A stretch of DNA of 43,555 bases from Nocardioides sp. (GCA_025965275.1 JAOPXG010000049.1:1-43555); one strand, 5' to 3'; counted from the stretch's first letter, positions 1 to 7,769 are shown. Notes: generated by a model from the letters alone, not told the origin. Program-made: numbers and translations.

Positions 1-443
1 GTCGCGAGGACGACGTGCCTGCCGGTGTACGTCGTCTCGGTGGTCGAGCCTGTCGAGACCACGGTGACCTGCTTGGGACCGGTCAGCCGGCCGGCGCCCT
101 CGATCACGGTGATGCCGCGGCCCTTGATCAGACCGGTCAGGCCCTTGAAGAGCCGGGAGACGACGCCGTCCTTGTAGGCGTTGACGCCGGCCATGTCGAT
201 GCCCTCGAAGGTGGCCTTGACGCCGAACGTCTCGGACTCGCGGGCCTGGTCGGCGATCTCGGCGGCGTGCAGCAGCGCCTTGGTCGGGATGCACCCGATG
301 TGGAGGCAGGTGCCGCCGAGGTTGCCCTTCTCGACCAGCCCGACGGACAGATCCAGCTGGGCGGCGCGGAGGGCACAGGCGTAGCCGCCGGACCCGGCAC
401 CGAGGATGAGCACGTCGAAGTCGGGGTCTGCCACGGGACCCAT
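1..443 (-). CDS. lpdA: Dihydrolipoyl dehydrogenase (E3), N-terminal part, runs off the left edge
   Basis: This is the FAD-dependent flavoprotein that reoxidises dihydrolipoamide in 2-oxoacid dehydrogenase complexes. The minus strand reads DFDVLILGAGSGGYACALR (the GxGxxG dinucleotide fold) and then GGTCLHIGCIPTKALLHAAE, which carries the redox-active CxxxxC pair. About 147 residues are visible; the NAD and dimerisation domains lie outside the window. The frame is not in the ORF track because it has no stop inside the window. I take ATG at 443, which has AGAAG 7 nt upstream. GTG at 434 (VADPDF...) is equally plausible and has AAAGAT 7 nt before it. Near the left edge the reading frame passes through a GTCGAGCCTGTCGAGACC repeat that encodes a Ser/Thr-rich stretch (see the repeat entry). 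Confidence 0.93.
   Translation of the reverse strand, partial: MGPVADPDFDVLILGAGSGGYACALRAAQLDLSVGLVEKGNLGGTCLHIGCIPTKALLHAAEIADQARESETFGVKATFEGIDMAGVNAYKDGVVSRLFKGLTGLIKGRGITVIEGAGRLTGPKQVTVVSTGSTTETTYTGRHVVLA
38..66. repeat. REP-like GTGGTC...GACCAC element inside lpdA
   Basis: The plus strand reads CGGTGGTCGAGCCTGTCGAG followed by ACCACGG. GTGGTC and GACCAC form an inverted pair around GAGCCTGTCGA, and TCGA occurs in both halves. It resembles the intergenic GTCGAGCAGG/GTCTCGAC repeats elsewhere in this window. It is read in frame by lpdA as VVSTGSTTETT. Confidence 0.5.
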
Positions 444-515
444 CTTTGCACTTCTCTTCAACGTGTCCACACCGACCTCCGACGCAATGAACGGTGTGTT
501 GGCACACTGGTACCC

Positions 516-884
516 ATGGCATGGATGGACCGCTTCCGACGCGGATCGAACACGAAGATGCGGCGCCCGACGCGCGACGGCTACCGCACCGGCTCGACCC
601 GCGTGCGCGCGTCCGACGGTGTCGACCAGGAGCACCTGCACGCCTGGGTGGCCGCACGCCGCGGGGTCGAGGTTTTCGTCGAGCCGCGCACCGCGGTCAG
701 CGACGTGACGCTGCTGCTGGTCGCCCACGACGGGGAGTGGACCCGCCGCCGGGTGCCGTCGGTCAAGTGGGCGCACGCGTTCTGCAACGCCCACCACGTG
801 CCGTCGTACGACGCCGCGGTGGTCGGCATCCCGCAGCGGATGCGGGACTACAACCGGCGCCGCAAGGAGCAGGGGCCGCTGTAG
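516..884 (+). CDS. Small conserved actinobacterial protein of unknown function
   Basis: A 122-residue basic protein starting MAWMDRFRRGSNTKMRRPTRDG. I recognise no catalytic motif. The middle reads as an alternating strand/helix domain (VEVFVEPRTAVSDVTLLLV, then VKWAHAFCNAHHVPSYDAAVVGIP), and it ends in a charged helix RMRDYNRRRKEQ. The ORF track starts at 15, but that extension is antisense to lpdA. The ATG at 516 follows CACACT by 7 nt, so the gene may be leaderless. It is divergent from lpdA and convergent with pepA. Family-level knowledge is limited to small unannotated proteins in similar neighbourhoods of related actinomycetes; I assign no function. Confidence 0.7.
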   Translation: MAWMDRFRRGSNTKMRRPTRDGYRTGSTRVRASDGVDQEHLHAWVAARRGVEVFVEPRTAVSDVTLLLVAHDGEWTRRRVPSVKWAHAFCNAHHVPSYDAAVVGIPQRMRDYNRRRKEQGPL

Positions 885-897
885 CCCCGCACCTGCC

Positions 898-2406
898 CTA
901 CTTCTTCTGGGACAGCGTCCGCGCGTAGTCGACCAGGGTCGCGACGGCGACACCGGTGCCGCCGGAGGTCACGTGGCCCCAGGCGCTGCCCGAGTTGAAC
1001 GACGGGCCGGCGATGTCGAGGTGCGCCCACGGCACCCCGGCGGTGAACTCGCGTAGGAACGCCGCGGCGTACAGCCCGCCGCCCCAGCGGATCCAGTCGT
1101 GCTGGGCGAGGTCGGCGATCTTGCTGCCCTTGATCCGCTCCTCCATCGACTCGGGGATGGGCATCGGCCACATCTCCTCGCCGGCGGTGGCGGCGGCGGC
1201 GAGCACGTCGTCGACGACGTCCTCGGACCCGAGCACTCCGGCGACGCGATCGCCGAGCGCGACGACCATGTGGCCGGTCAGGGTCGCGACGTCGAGGATC
1301 ACGTCGGGCTTCTGCTCGGTCGCCCGGACCAGGGCGTCGGCGAGGACCAGCCGGCCCTCGGCGTCGGTGTTGAGCACCTCGACGGTGGTGCCGCCGTACA
1401 TCGAGAGGACGTCACCCGGCCGGACCGACGAACCGGAGACCATGTTCTCGGCCATCGGCAGGAACGCGCTGATCTTGATCGGCAGGCCGAGGGCCGCGAT
1501 CGCGAACGTCGCCTGGGCGACCGCGGCGGCGCCGGCCATGTCGGACTTCATCTCGCCCATGCTCTGCGCGGGCTTGATGCTCAGGCCGCCGGAGTCGAAG
1601 GTGATGCCCTTGCCGACCAGCGCGAGGTGGTGCTTGGCGCCCTTCGGCGCGTACGTCAGCTCAACCAGGCGCGGGGGAGCGTCGGACCCCATGCCGACGC
1701 CGAGGATGCCGCCGCAGCCGAGCTCGGCGAGCTCCTTCTCGTCCAGCACCCGGATGGAGACCTTCGGCGCGCCCCGGCCCTTCGTCAGCTCGCTGGTCGC
1801 CGCGACGACCGCGTCGGCGAACGCCGGCGGGGTGAAGTCACCCGGCGGCGTGTTGACCCAGTCGCGGGTGGTCGCGACGGCGCGGGCCACCACGTGCGCG
1901 TCCGCGAAGGCCGCGACGGCCTCCTTCCGGCGGGAGATCGGGCTGAGCACCACGACCTCACCGGGCGTGCCCGTCGCGCCGTCCTTTTCCTTCTTGTACG
2001 TCGTGTACGTGTAGGCGCCGAGCTCGTAGCCCTCGGCGACCGCGCGCACCAGCTCGACCGAGTCGGCGGGCAGCGCGATCGCGACGGACGCCGCGTTGGT
2101 CACGGCCCGGGCGGCGGCGCCGGCGGCTCGTCGTACGGCGGTCGGGGTCACCGTCTTGCCGAGACCGACGAGGACCAGGAGCCCCGACGAGAGCGTCCCG
2201 GTCGTCGGGACCTTGACCACCTCGCCTGCCTTGCCGGTCACGCCCAGGGTGGCGAGCAGCGGCCGCAGCTTGCGCCCGTAGGCCTGGCCGACGTCCTCAC
2301 CGCCCGCGGCGAGCTCCGGGCCCTTCGGCGTCTGGACCACGCCGACGACGACGGCGTCGGAGCGGGTCTTGGCAGGACTGGCGCTGCGCAGGGTGTAGGA
2401 CGTCAC
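898..2406 (-). CDS. pepA: Leucyl aminopeptidase (M17)
   Basis: A cytosolic dimetal aminopeptidase that removes N-terminal residues from peptides. It is about 502 aa, normal for the family. The N-terminal macrodomain-like region is followed by the M17 catalytic domain, with GKGITFDSGGLSIKP (active-site Lys and metal Asp), NTDAEGRLVLADAL (the family signature) and a C-terminal GPSFNSGSAWGHVTSGGTG. I prefer GTG at 2406 (VTSYTLRSA...), because TATCCT lies 6 nt upstream of it. The next in-frame ATG, at 2439, adds MAANLPDYPSP and would overlap the gcvT start codon. The 600-aa track version reads into gcvT antisense. It is divergent from gcvT with a gap of only 31 bp. Confidence 0.95.
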   Translation of the reverse strand: MTSYTLRSASPAKTRSDAVVVGVVQTPKGPELAAGGEDVGQAYGRKLRPLLATLGVTGKAGEVVKVPTTGTLSSGLLVLVGLGKTVTPTAVRRAAGAAARAVTNAASVAIALPADSVELVRAVAEGYELGAYTYTTYKKEKDGATGTPGEVVVLSPISRRKEAVAAFADAHVVARAVATTRDWVNTPPGDFTPPAFADAVVAATSELTKGRGAPKVSIRVLDEKELAELGCGGILGVGMGSDAPPRLVELTYAPKGAKHHLALVGKGITFDSGGLSIKPAQSMGEMKSDMAGAAAVAQATFAIAALGLPIKISAFLPMAENMVSGSSVRPGDVLSMYGGTTVEVLNTDAEGRLVLADALVRATEQKPDVILDVATLTGHMVVALGDRVAGVLGSEDVVDDVLAAAATAGEEMWPMPIPESMEERIKGSKIADLAQHDWIRWGGGLYAAAFLREFTAGVPWAHLDIAGPSFNSGSAWGHVTSGGTGVAVATLVDYARTLSQKK

Positions 2407-2412
2407 CGGGGA

Positions 2413-2418
2413 AGGATA
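2413..2418 (-). promoter_or_regulatory. Candidate -10 box of leaderless pepA
   Basis: TATCCT on the minus strand, then TCCCCG, then the GTG at 2406. This spacing puts the transcription start at or next to the start codon. Confidence 0.55.
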
Positions 2419-2424
2419 GTCCGG

Positions 2425-2430
2425 TAGGTT
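2425..2430 (+). promoter_or_regulatory. Candidate -10 box of leaderless gcvT
   Basis: TAGGTT followed by CGCGGCC and the ATG at 2438. No Shine-Dalgarno sequence is present. The pepA -10 lies only 6 bp away on the other strand. Confidence 0.6.
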
Positions 2431-2437
2431 CGCGGCC

Positions 2438-3541
2438 ATGTCCGACCTGCTCCGTTCCCCGCTGCACGACCGGCACGAGGCCCTCGGCGCGAAGTTCGCG
2501 TCCTTCGGCGGCTGGTCGATGCCGCTCGAGTACCCGTCCGGCGTCGTCAAGGAGCACACGGCGGTGCGCGAGTCGGTCGGCATCTTCGACGTGAGCCACC
2601 TCGGCAAGGCGGAGGTGACCGGGCCCGGCGCCGCCGACTTCGTGAACCGGACGCTGACCAACGACCTCGGCCGGATCGGACCGGGCCAGGCGCAGTACAC
2701 GCTGTGCTGCGACGACGCGTCCGGCGGCGTGGTCGACGACCTGATCGCCTACCTGCACGACGACGAGCGGGTGCTGCTCGTCCCCAACGCCGCCAACACC
2801 GCCGAGGTGGTCCGCCGGCTCGACGCCGAGGCGCCCGACGGGGTCACGGTCACCAACCGCCACCGCGACCTCGCCGTCCTCGCCGTCCAGGGCACGAAGT
2901 CCGACGAGGTGCTGGCCGAGGTCGGCCTGCCGGTCGGTCACGACTACATGTCGTTCGTCGAGGCATCCTTCGAGGGAGAGACGGTCGTCGTCTGCCGCAC
3001 CGGCTACACCGGCGAGCGCGGCTACGAGCTGGTCGCGCCGAACGCCGTCGCCGTACCGCTGTGGGACGCGCTGATGGGGGCCGGCGAGGAGTTCGGCATG
3101 CTCGCCTGCGGGCTCGGCGCCCGCGACACCCTGCGCACCGAGATGGGCTACCCCCTGCACGGCCAGGACATCTCGCTGGACGTGACACCCAACGAGGCCC
3201 GCCTCGGCTGGGCGGTCGGCTGGAAGAAGGACGCCTTCTGGGGCCGCGACGTGCTGACCGCCGAGCGGGCCGAGGGTCCGAAGCGCATCCTGCGCGGTCT
3301 CGTCGCGACCGGCCGCGGCATCCCGCGCCACCACATGAGCGTCAGTCTCACCGCCGACGTGCTCCTCGGCGAGATCACGTCCGGCACCTTCTCCCCGACG
3401 CTGCGCAAGGGCATCGGGCTGGCGCTGCTGCCGTCGTTCGTCGACCCCGACGCCGAGGTCGGCGTCGACATCCGCGGCCGACGAGAGATCTTCCAGCTCG
3501 TGAAGCCGCCGTTCCTGGACCCCTCCGTGCGAGAGTCGTGA
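2438..3541 (+). CDS. gcvT: Aminomethyltransferase (glycine cleavage T protein)
   Basis: The T protein of the glycine cleavage system transfers the aminomethyl carbon from the H-protein lipoyl arm to tetrahydrofolate and releases ammonia. The 367-aa length matches the family. It opens with SPLHDRHEALGAKFASFGGW, contains VGIFDVSHLGKAEVTGPGA and TLTNDLGRI (region of the catalytic Asp), then CRTGYTGERGYEL, and ends with the C-terminal barrel (GITSGTFSPTLRKGIGLALL-like). gcvP and gcvH are not in the window, so gcvT is unlinked here. The ATG at 2438 has a -10 hexamer 7 nt upstream and no SD. Its stop overlaps the next small gene by GTGA. Confidence 0.96.
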   Translation: MSDLLRSPLHDRHEALGAKFASFGGWSMPLEYPSGVVKEHTAVRESVGIFDVSHLGKAEVTGPGAADFVNRTLTNDLGRIGPGQAQYTLCCDDASGGVVDDLIAYLHDDERVLLVPNAANTAEVVRRLDAEAPDGVTVTNRHRDLAVLAVQGTKSDEVLAEVGLPVGHDYMSFVEASFEGETVVVCRTGYTGERGYELVAPNAVAVPLWDALMGAGEEFGMLACGLGARDTLRTEMGYPLHGQDISLDVTPNEARLGWAVGWKKDAFWGRDVLTAERAEGPKRILRGLVATGRGIPRHHMSVSLTADVLLGEITSGTFSPTLRKGIGLALLPSFVDPDAEVGVDIRGRREIFQLVKPPFLDPSVRES

Positions 3542-3804
3542 CCGTGAATCTTCCCGACCAGCCGCCGACCTTTCGCCAGCCCAGCCCGGCCGAACGGCCG
3601 TGGTGGTGGCGCCTCGAGAACGCCGCCGGCGACGAGGTGACGACCCCCGACGACGACCTGGCCGGCCAGCGGTTCGCGAGCCAGGCCGACGCGGAGTCGT
3701 GGGTCGGCGAGATCTGGTCCGACCTGGCTGCGGAGGGCGTCGACGCGGTCACGCTGTTCGAGAACGACCGTCGGGTCTACGGGCCGATGTCTCTCCACCC
3801 CTGA
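3538..3804 (+). CDS. Small hypothetical protein coupled to gcvT
   Basis: An 88-aa protein, VTVNLPDQPPTFRQPSPAE, with a WWWRLENAAGDEV core and an acidic second half ending RRVYGPMSLHP. The GTG overlaps the gcvT stop (GTGA), so translation is probably coupled; a second GTG lies two codons in. It is soluble, with no signal peptide or membrane segment. I recognise no family. The middle (FASQADAESWVGEIWSDLAAEGVDAV) looks like a helix packed on strands. The track ORF starting at 2704 is a gcvT shadow for most of its length; only this last part has coding character. Confidence 0.7.
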   Translation: MTVNLPDQPPTFRQPSPAERPWWWRLENAAGDEVTTPDDDLAGQRFASQADAESWVGEIWSDLAAEGVDAVTLFENDRRVYGPMSLHP

Positions 3805-3817
3805 TCCAGGGCTGAGG

Positions 3818-3845
3818 GGAACGTTTCCCGTCTTCTCCGGGGTCT
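3818..3845 (+). promoter_or_regulatory. Candidate ECF-type promoter / inverted repeat upstream of the first SigE-family gene
   Basis: GGAAC (3818-3822) is followed after 18 nt by GGTCT, loosely like an ECF -35/-10 pair. The GGAAC is embedded in the near-palindrome GGGGAACGTTTCCC. A GGAAC also lies upstream of the second SigE-type gene at 38293. Auto-regulation is only an inference. Confidence 0.35.
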
Positions 3846-3879
3846 GGTCCGTGGGGGCCCGTGCGAGAAGGATGCAGTC

Positions 3880-4374
3880 ATGCGGAACGACGCCGATTTC
3901 GCTGCCTACATGGCCGCGCGCTGGCCGTTCCTCGTGCGCTCGCTCGTCCTGATCGGCTGCCCGCGACACGAGGCGGAGGACGTCGTCCAGACCGGCCTGG
4001 CCCGCTGCTACGCGTCGTGGGACCGGGTGCGCAGGGCCGACGACGTGGATGCCTACGTCTACCGGACCGTGCTCAACTGCTGGCACAAGAGCCGCAAGCG
4101 CCGGTGGTGGGGTGAGGTGCCGACCGAGACCCTGCCGGAGGCGCCGTCGACCACGGACCCGACCGACCAGGTGCTGCTGCGGCAGGCGTTGGAGGTGCAG
4201 CTCGGCCGGCTGACCCCGGAGCACCGCGAGGTGCTCGTGCTCCGCTTCGTCGCCGACCTCACCGAGCCGCAGGTCGCCGAGGTGCTCGACGTCCCGGTCG
4301 GCACCGTCAAGAGCCGGGTGTCGCGGGCCCTGACCCACATCGACCTGGCCGCGTTGAGAGAGGTGGCCGGCTGA
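3880..4374 (+). CDS. SigE-family ECF RNA polymerase sigma factor (copy 1)
   Basis: A 164-aa ECF-type sigma factor. Region 2 is the N-terminal helix set FAAYMAARWPFLVRSLVLIG, then HEAEDVVQTGLARCYASWDRV and DAYVYRTVLNCWHKSRKRRWWGE. A short acidic linker leads to region 4, LTPEHREVLVLRFVADLTEPQVAEVLDVPVGTVKSRVSRAL, whose helix-turn-helix reads the -35 element. GAAGGA lies 7 nt before the ATG. The stop overlaps the following membrane-anchored gene as TGATG, so the two are co-translated. Copy 2 at 38355 has the same layout. Target promoters cannot be told from sequence alone. Confidence 0.93.
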   Translation: MRNDADFAAYMAARWPFLVRSLVLIGCPRHEAEDVVQTGLARCYASWDRVRRADDVDAYVYRTVLNCWHKSRKRRWWGEVPTETLPEAPSTTDPTDQVLLRQALEVQLGRLTPEHREVLVLRFVADLTEPQVAEVLDVPVGTVKSRVSRALTHIDLAALREVAG

Positions 4375-5489
4375 TGACCGAACAGCTCGCCCAGGAGATC
4401 TTCCGCACGGCCAGCGAGTCGATCGACGTCCTGTCGCCGCCCGTCGACGGGGCCATCACCCAGGCCCGCACGATGCGCCGCAAGCGGCGCCGCGTGGTCA
4501 CGGCCTCGATCGTCGCGGCGATCGTCGTGGTCGCGGGCGTGACGTGGGCGACCACCCGGCCCGCCGACGTGAAGCCACCGGAGCCCGGGCCCGCCAACGT
4601 CGTCTCGTCGCCCAACCCGGCGGCCATCGCCTGGTACGCCGGCGGCAAGCTCCACCTCGACCGCATCGCCGTCGAGCTGCCCCCGCTGACCGACCTCGTG
4701 GAGGTCTACGGCGGTGCGGTCTACGGCGACCGCGAGGGTGTGGTCGCCTACGTCGCGGCAGACGGCACCCGCACGGTGATCGGCGCGAAGGTCGCCGCGG
4801 CGCCGCTGGTCGGCTCCGACGAGAGCGGCTGGGCCGCCTGGGTCGACCCGCGCGGGGGCACCCCGACCCTGGTGGTCTACGACGTGGTGGCCGGCAAGGT
4901 CCTCGACCGCCTCGAGCTCCCGTCCACGGGTGCCGGGTCTCCGGACCTCGACGTCGCGACCCACCCCGTGGCCATCGACCAGGACCACGTCTACTACGCG
5001 ACCCGGGACGGCGACTTCGCCTGGGCGCCGCTCGACGAGGAGCCGCTGCTCCTGGACCGCCAGGGTCTGCTCGACTCCGCGTCGGCCACCCGGGTCTACG
5101 AGCAGTCGGGGCGGATCGACATCGTGCAGTCGTTCTTCAGCGTCGACTTCGTCCGCCGCGGTGAGGGCGCGACCCTGTCGGGCGGCGGCAACTACGTGCT
5201 GACCCGCGCGCCGGGGGCGTGGACGCCGGGCGCGCCGTTCCGGCCGCTCCTGTACGACGCGCGCTCCGGTGACCGGCTCGAGTCCGGGGTCGGTGCCGAC
5301 GAGCTGGTCCTCGACGCGTCGTTCGGCGAGGAGCACGACGTCGTCTACGTCGTGGGCCGGACCGCGGACCTCGGCGCCGACGCGACCGACCCGATGCTCA
5401 CCCTCCGCAGCTGCCAGCTCGGCACCGCCGACTGCCACGACGTCGCGCTGCTCCCGGCGGCCGGGGAACGGCCCCTGCTGGCCCACTAA
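4374..5489 (+). CDS. Membrane-anchored partner of the SigE-family sigma factor, with a propeller-like exterior
   Basis: A 371-aa protein. Residues 1-40 are a short cytoplasmic head ending in the basic stop MRRKRRR. Residues about 42-62 are one membrane helix (VVTASIVAAIVVVAGVTWATT). The remaining ~300 residues are outside the cell and built of strand-rich repeats (VVYDVVAGKVLDRLELP, VAIDQDHVYYATRDGDFAWAP), which suggests a beta-propeller. The gene overlaps the sigma gene by one base (TGATG). Position and topology fit an anti-sigma or sensor role, but the head lacks an obvious HxxxCxxC zinc anti-sigma motif, so that role is an inference. The stop TAA also forms the first three bases of the -10 box of the next gene. 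Confidence 0.8.
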   Translation: MTEQLAQEIFRTASESIDVLSPPVDGAITQARTMRRKRRRVVTASIVAAIVVVAGVTWATTRPADVKPPEPGPANVVSSPNPAAIAWYAGGKLHLDRIAVELPPLTDLVEVYGGAVYGDREGVVAYVAADGTRTVIGAKVAAAPLVGSDESGWAAWVDPRGGTPTLVVYDVVAGKVLDRLELPSTGAGSPDLDVATHPVAIDQDHVYYATRDGDFAWAPLDEEPLLLDRQGLLDSASATRVYEQSGRIDIVQSFFSVDFVRRGEGATLSGGGNYVLTRAPGAWTPGAPFRPLLYDARSGDRLESGVGADELVLDASFGEEHDVVYVVGRTADLGADATDPMLTLRSCQLGTADCHDVALLPAAGERPLLAH

Positions 5490-5492
5490 CGT
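5487..5492 (+). promoter_or_regulatory. Candidate -10 box of the leaderless phzF-like gene
   Basis: TAACGT, then GCTGCC, then the ATG at 5499. The TAA is the stop codon of the upstream gene. Confidence 0.6.
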
Positions 5493-5498
5493 GCTGCC

Positions 5499-6341
5499 AT
5501 GCGATTCAGCCAGGTCGACGTCTTCTCCGACGAGCCGCTGCTCGGCAACCCCGTGGCCGTCGTGCACGACGCCGACGGCGTCACGGACGAGGAGATGGCG
5601 GCGTTCGCGCGGTGGACGAACCTGTCGGAGACGACCTTCCTGCTGAGCCCGACTCAGCCCGGTGCCGACTACCGCCTGAGGATCTGGACGCCGGGCGGCG
5701 AGCTGCCCTTCGCCGGGCACCCCACCCTCGGCAGTGCGCACGCCTGGCTGGAGGCCGGGGGCGTGCCCGCGGGCGGCCCCGCCGGTGACCAGGTCGTGCA
5801 GGAGTGCGGCGCCGGGCTGGTGACGATCCGGCGTACCACCACCGATGCACGGAGCCGCCTGGCCTTCGCGGCGCCGCCGCTGACCCGCTCGGGTCCGGTC
5901 GACGCCGCCGACGTCGCCGGCATCTGCCGGGCGCTGCGGATCTCGGAGTCCGCGATCGTCGAGACCACGTGGATCGACAACGGGCCGGGCTGGGTCGGCG
6001 TGCTCCTGGCGGACGCCGCCGCGGTGCTCGCGCTCGAGCCGGACTGGGCCGCGTTCGGCGACCTCAAGGTCGGTGTCGTCGGGCCGTACGCCGACGGGCC
6101 GCTCGCCGTGGAGGTGCGCGCCTTCTGCCCCGGCTACGGGATGCCCGAGGACCCGGTCACCGGCTCGCTCAACGCCGGCATCGGGCAGTGGCTGGCCGGC
6201 GGCCGGCTGCCCGCGTCGTACGTCGCGAGCCAGGGCACCGCCCTGCAGCGGGCCGGTCGGGTGCACGTGGGGCTGGAGGGAGAGACGGTGTGGGTGGGGG
6301 GCGACACCCGCACCACGGTCTCCGGATCCGTCGACCTCTGA
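5499..6341 (+). CDS. PhzF-family isomerase-like protein
   Basis: A 280-aa member of the PhzF/diaminopimelate-epimerase fold superfamily. It begins MRFSQVDVFSDEPLLGNPVAVV, has WTNLSETTFLL with the conserved Glu of the family, FAGHPTLGSAHAWL, and the C-terminal GMPEDPVTGSLNAGIGQWL. Length and motif order are normal, so it should be a functional enzyme. In Pseudomonas PhzF isomerises a phenazine precursor, but most family members have unknown substrates and there are no phenazine genes here, so no pathway is assigned. The ATG at 5499 has TAACGT 6 nt upstream and no SD. Confidence 0.88.
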   Translation: MRFSQVDVFSDEPLLGNPVAVVHDADGVTDEEMAAFARWTNLSETTFLLSPTQPGADYRLRIWTPGGELPFAGHPTLGSAHAWLEAGGVPAGGPAGDQVVQECGAGLVTIRRTTTDARSRLAFAAPPLTRSGPVDAADVAGICRALRISESAIVETTWIDNGPGWVGVLLADAAAVLALEPDWAAFGDLKVGVVGPYADGPLAVEVRAFCPGYGMPEDPVTGSLNAGIGQWLAGGRLPASYVASQGTALQRAGRVHVGLEGETVWVGGDTRTTVSGSVDL

Positions 6342-6345
6342 CGAC

Positions 6346-6351
6346 TAGGGT
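6346..6351 (+). promoter_or_regulatory. Candidate -10 box of leaderless thyA
   Basis: TAGGGT, then TTGGGT, then the GTG at 6358. This spacing favours the GTG over the TTG at 6352 used in the ORF track. Confidence 0.6.
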
Positions 6352-6357
6352 TTGGGT

Positions 6358-7167
6358 GTGCAGATCTATCTCGACCTCCTCCAGCGGATCCTCGACGAGG
6401 GCGTGAAGAAGGGCGACCGCACCGGCACCGGCACCCGGTCGGTCTTCGGCCACCAGATGCGCTTCGACCTCGCGGCCGGCTTCCCGCTCGTCACGACGAA
6501 GAAGATCCACACGCGGTCGGTCTTCGGCGAGCTGCTGTGGTTCCTCCGCGGCGACACCAACGTGAAGTGGCTGCAGGACCGCGGCATCACCATCTGGGAC
6601 GAGTGGGCCGACGACAACGGCGACCTCGGGCCGGTCTACGGCTACCAGTGGCGCTCGTGGCCGACCCCCGACGGCCGCCACGTCGACCAGATCGCCCAGG
6701 TCGTCGACCAGATCAAGGGCAACCCCGACTCGCGGCGCCACATCGTCTCGGCGTGGAACGTCGCCGACATCCCGGACATGGCGCTGGCGCCGTGCCACAC
6801 GATGTTCCAGTTCTACGTCGCCCCGTCCGATTCGGGTCAGGGGCGACTCAGCTGCCAGCTCTACCAGCGGTCGGCCGACGTCTTCCTCGGCGTGCCGTTC
6901 AACATCGCGTCGTACGCGCTCCTCACCCACATGGTCGCCCAGGTGACCGGTCTCGAGGTCGGCGACTTCGTGCACACGCTCGGCGACGCCCACCTCTACT
7001 CCAACCACCTCGACCAGGCCCGCCTCCAGCTCACCCGGGAGCCGCGGCCGCTGCCGACGCTGGTGCTGGACACCGAGGTGAAGGAGCTCGACGCGTTCGA
7101 CCTCGAGCACATCGCGATCGAGGGCTACGACCCGCACCCCGGGATCAAGGCCCCCATCGCCGTATGA
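6358..7167 (+). CDS. thyA: Thymidylate synthase (ThyA type)
   Basis: Methylates dUMP to dTMP using methylene-tetrahydrofolate, producing dihydrofolate. The 269-aa length is close to the E. coli enzyme. Landmarks: [30 protein letters not shown], the nucleophile in [13 protein letters not shown] (Cys near residue 146), [19 protein letters not shown] and [14 protein letters not shown]. It starts at GTG 6358 ([15 protein letters not shown]). Its stop overlaps folA as ATGA, so the dihydrofolate it makes is recycled by a co-translated reductase. Confidence 0.97.
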   Translation: MQIYLDLLQRILDEGVKKGDRTGTGTRSVFGHQMRFDLAAGFPLVTTKKIHTRSVFGELLWFLRGDTNVKWLQDRGITIWDEWADDNGDLGPVYGYQWRSWPTPDGRHVDQIAQVVDQIKGNPDSRRHIVSAWNVADIPDMALAPCHTMFQFYVAPSDSGQGRLSCQLYQRSADVFLGVPFNIASYALLTHMVAQVTGLEVGDFVHTLGDAHLYSNHLDQARLQLTREPRPLPTLVLDTEVKELDAFDLEHIAIEGYDPHPGIKAPIAV

Positions 7168-7646
7168 CACCCGGTGGCAAGCGGGTCGTCCTGGTCGCCG
7201 CCGTCGCCCGCAACGGCGTGATCGGCAACGGGCCCGACATCCCCTGGAAGCTGCCGGGCGAGCAGCGGCTCTTCAAGGAGCTCACGATGGGCCACGTCCT
7301 GCTCATGGGGCGGACGACGTACGAGTCCATCGGCCGGCCGCTGCCCGGCCGCACCACGATCGTGCTCACGCGGTCGCCGACCTGGTCGGCGGACGGGGTC
7401 CTCGTCGCCCACGACCTCCCCGTGGCCCTCGCCCTCGCCGACACCGTCGACGGTGACGTGATGGTCGCCGGGGGTGGCGAGGTGTACGCCGCCGCGCTCC
7501 CGCTGGCCGACGAGCAGGTCCTGTCCGAGGTGGACCTCTCGCCCGAGGGCGACGCCTTCTACCCGGCGTACGACGCGGGGGAGTGGGTCGAGTCCTCGCG
7601 CGAGGTGTTCGACGGCTATGAGCGGGTCCGGCTGCTGCGGGCGTAG
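7164..7646 (+). CDS. folA: Dihydrofolate reductase
   Basis: NADPH-dependent reduction of dihydrofolate to tetrahydrofolate. About 160 aa, the usual length. Motifs: [23 protein letters not shown] (Met20-loop region, with IPWKLP), [25 protein letters not shown] and [18 protein letters not shown]. The acidic active-site position following the W-K-L-P motif looks conserved as Glu or Gln by eye, not checked structurally. The start ATG overlaps the thyA stop (ATGA). The gene is followed by a large inverted repeat. Confidence 0.96.
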   Translation: MTPGGKRVVLVAAVARNGVIGNGPDIPWKLPGEQRLFKELTMGHVLLMGRTTYESIGRPLPGRTTIVLTRSPTWSADGVLVAHDLPVALALADTVDGDVMVAGGGEVYAAALPLADEQVLSEVDLSPEGDAFYPAYDAGEWVESSREVFDGYERVRLLRA

Positions 7647-7653
7647 TCGTCCC

Positions 7654-7769
7654 CGTTGATCGAGCAGGCTGCGAAGCAACCGTGTCGAGATCCCCGCAGC
7701 CTGCGCGCCGCCCCACGTCGGTTGCGGGGGTCTCGACGACGCTCGCTGGCGCTCGCTGCTCGACCAACG
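7654..7769. repeat. Long imperfect inverted repeat after folA
   Basis: CGTTGATCGAGCAG (7654) pairs with CTGCTCGACCAACG (7756) at 13 of 14 positions. Inside these arms GTGTCGAGATCCCC pairs roughly with GGGGGTCTCGAC, and GCAACCG pairs with CGGTTGC. I recall GTCGAGCAGG/GTCTCGAC motifs as a dispersed intergenic repeat of Nocardioides-type genomes. It could act as a terminator for folA. The 166 bp between folA and the next gene hold nothing else. Confidence 0.65.

Noticed and set aside
15-515. N-terminal extension of the 289-aa ORF
   Set aside because: It lies antisense to lpdA; the real start is most likely ATG 516.
2407-2700. Upstream extension of pepA to 2700
   Set aside because: It runs antisense through gcvT; a promoter and GTG at 2406 explain the start better.
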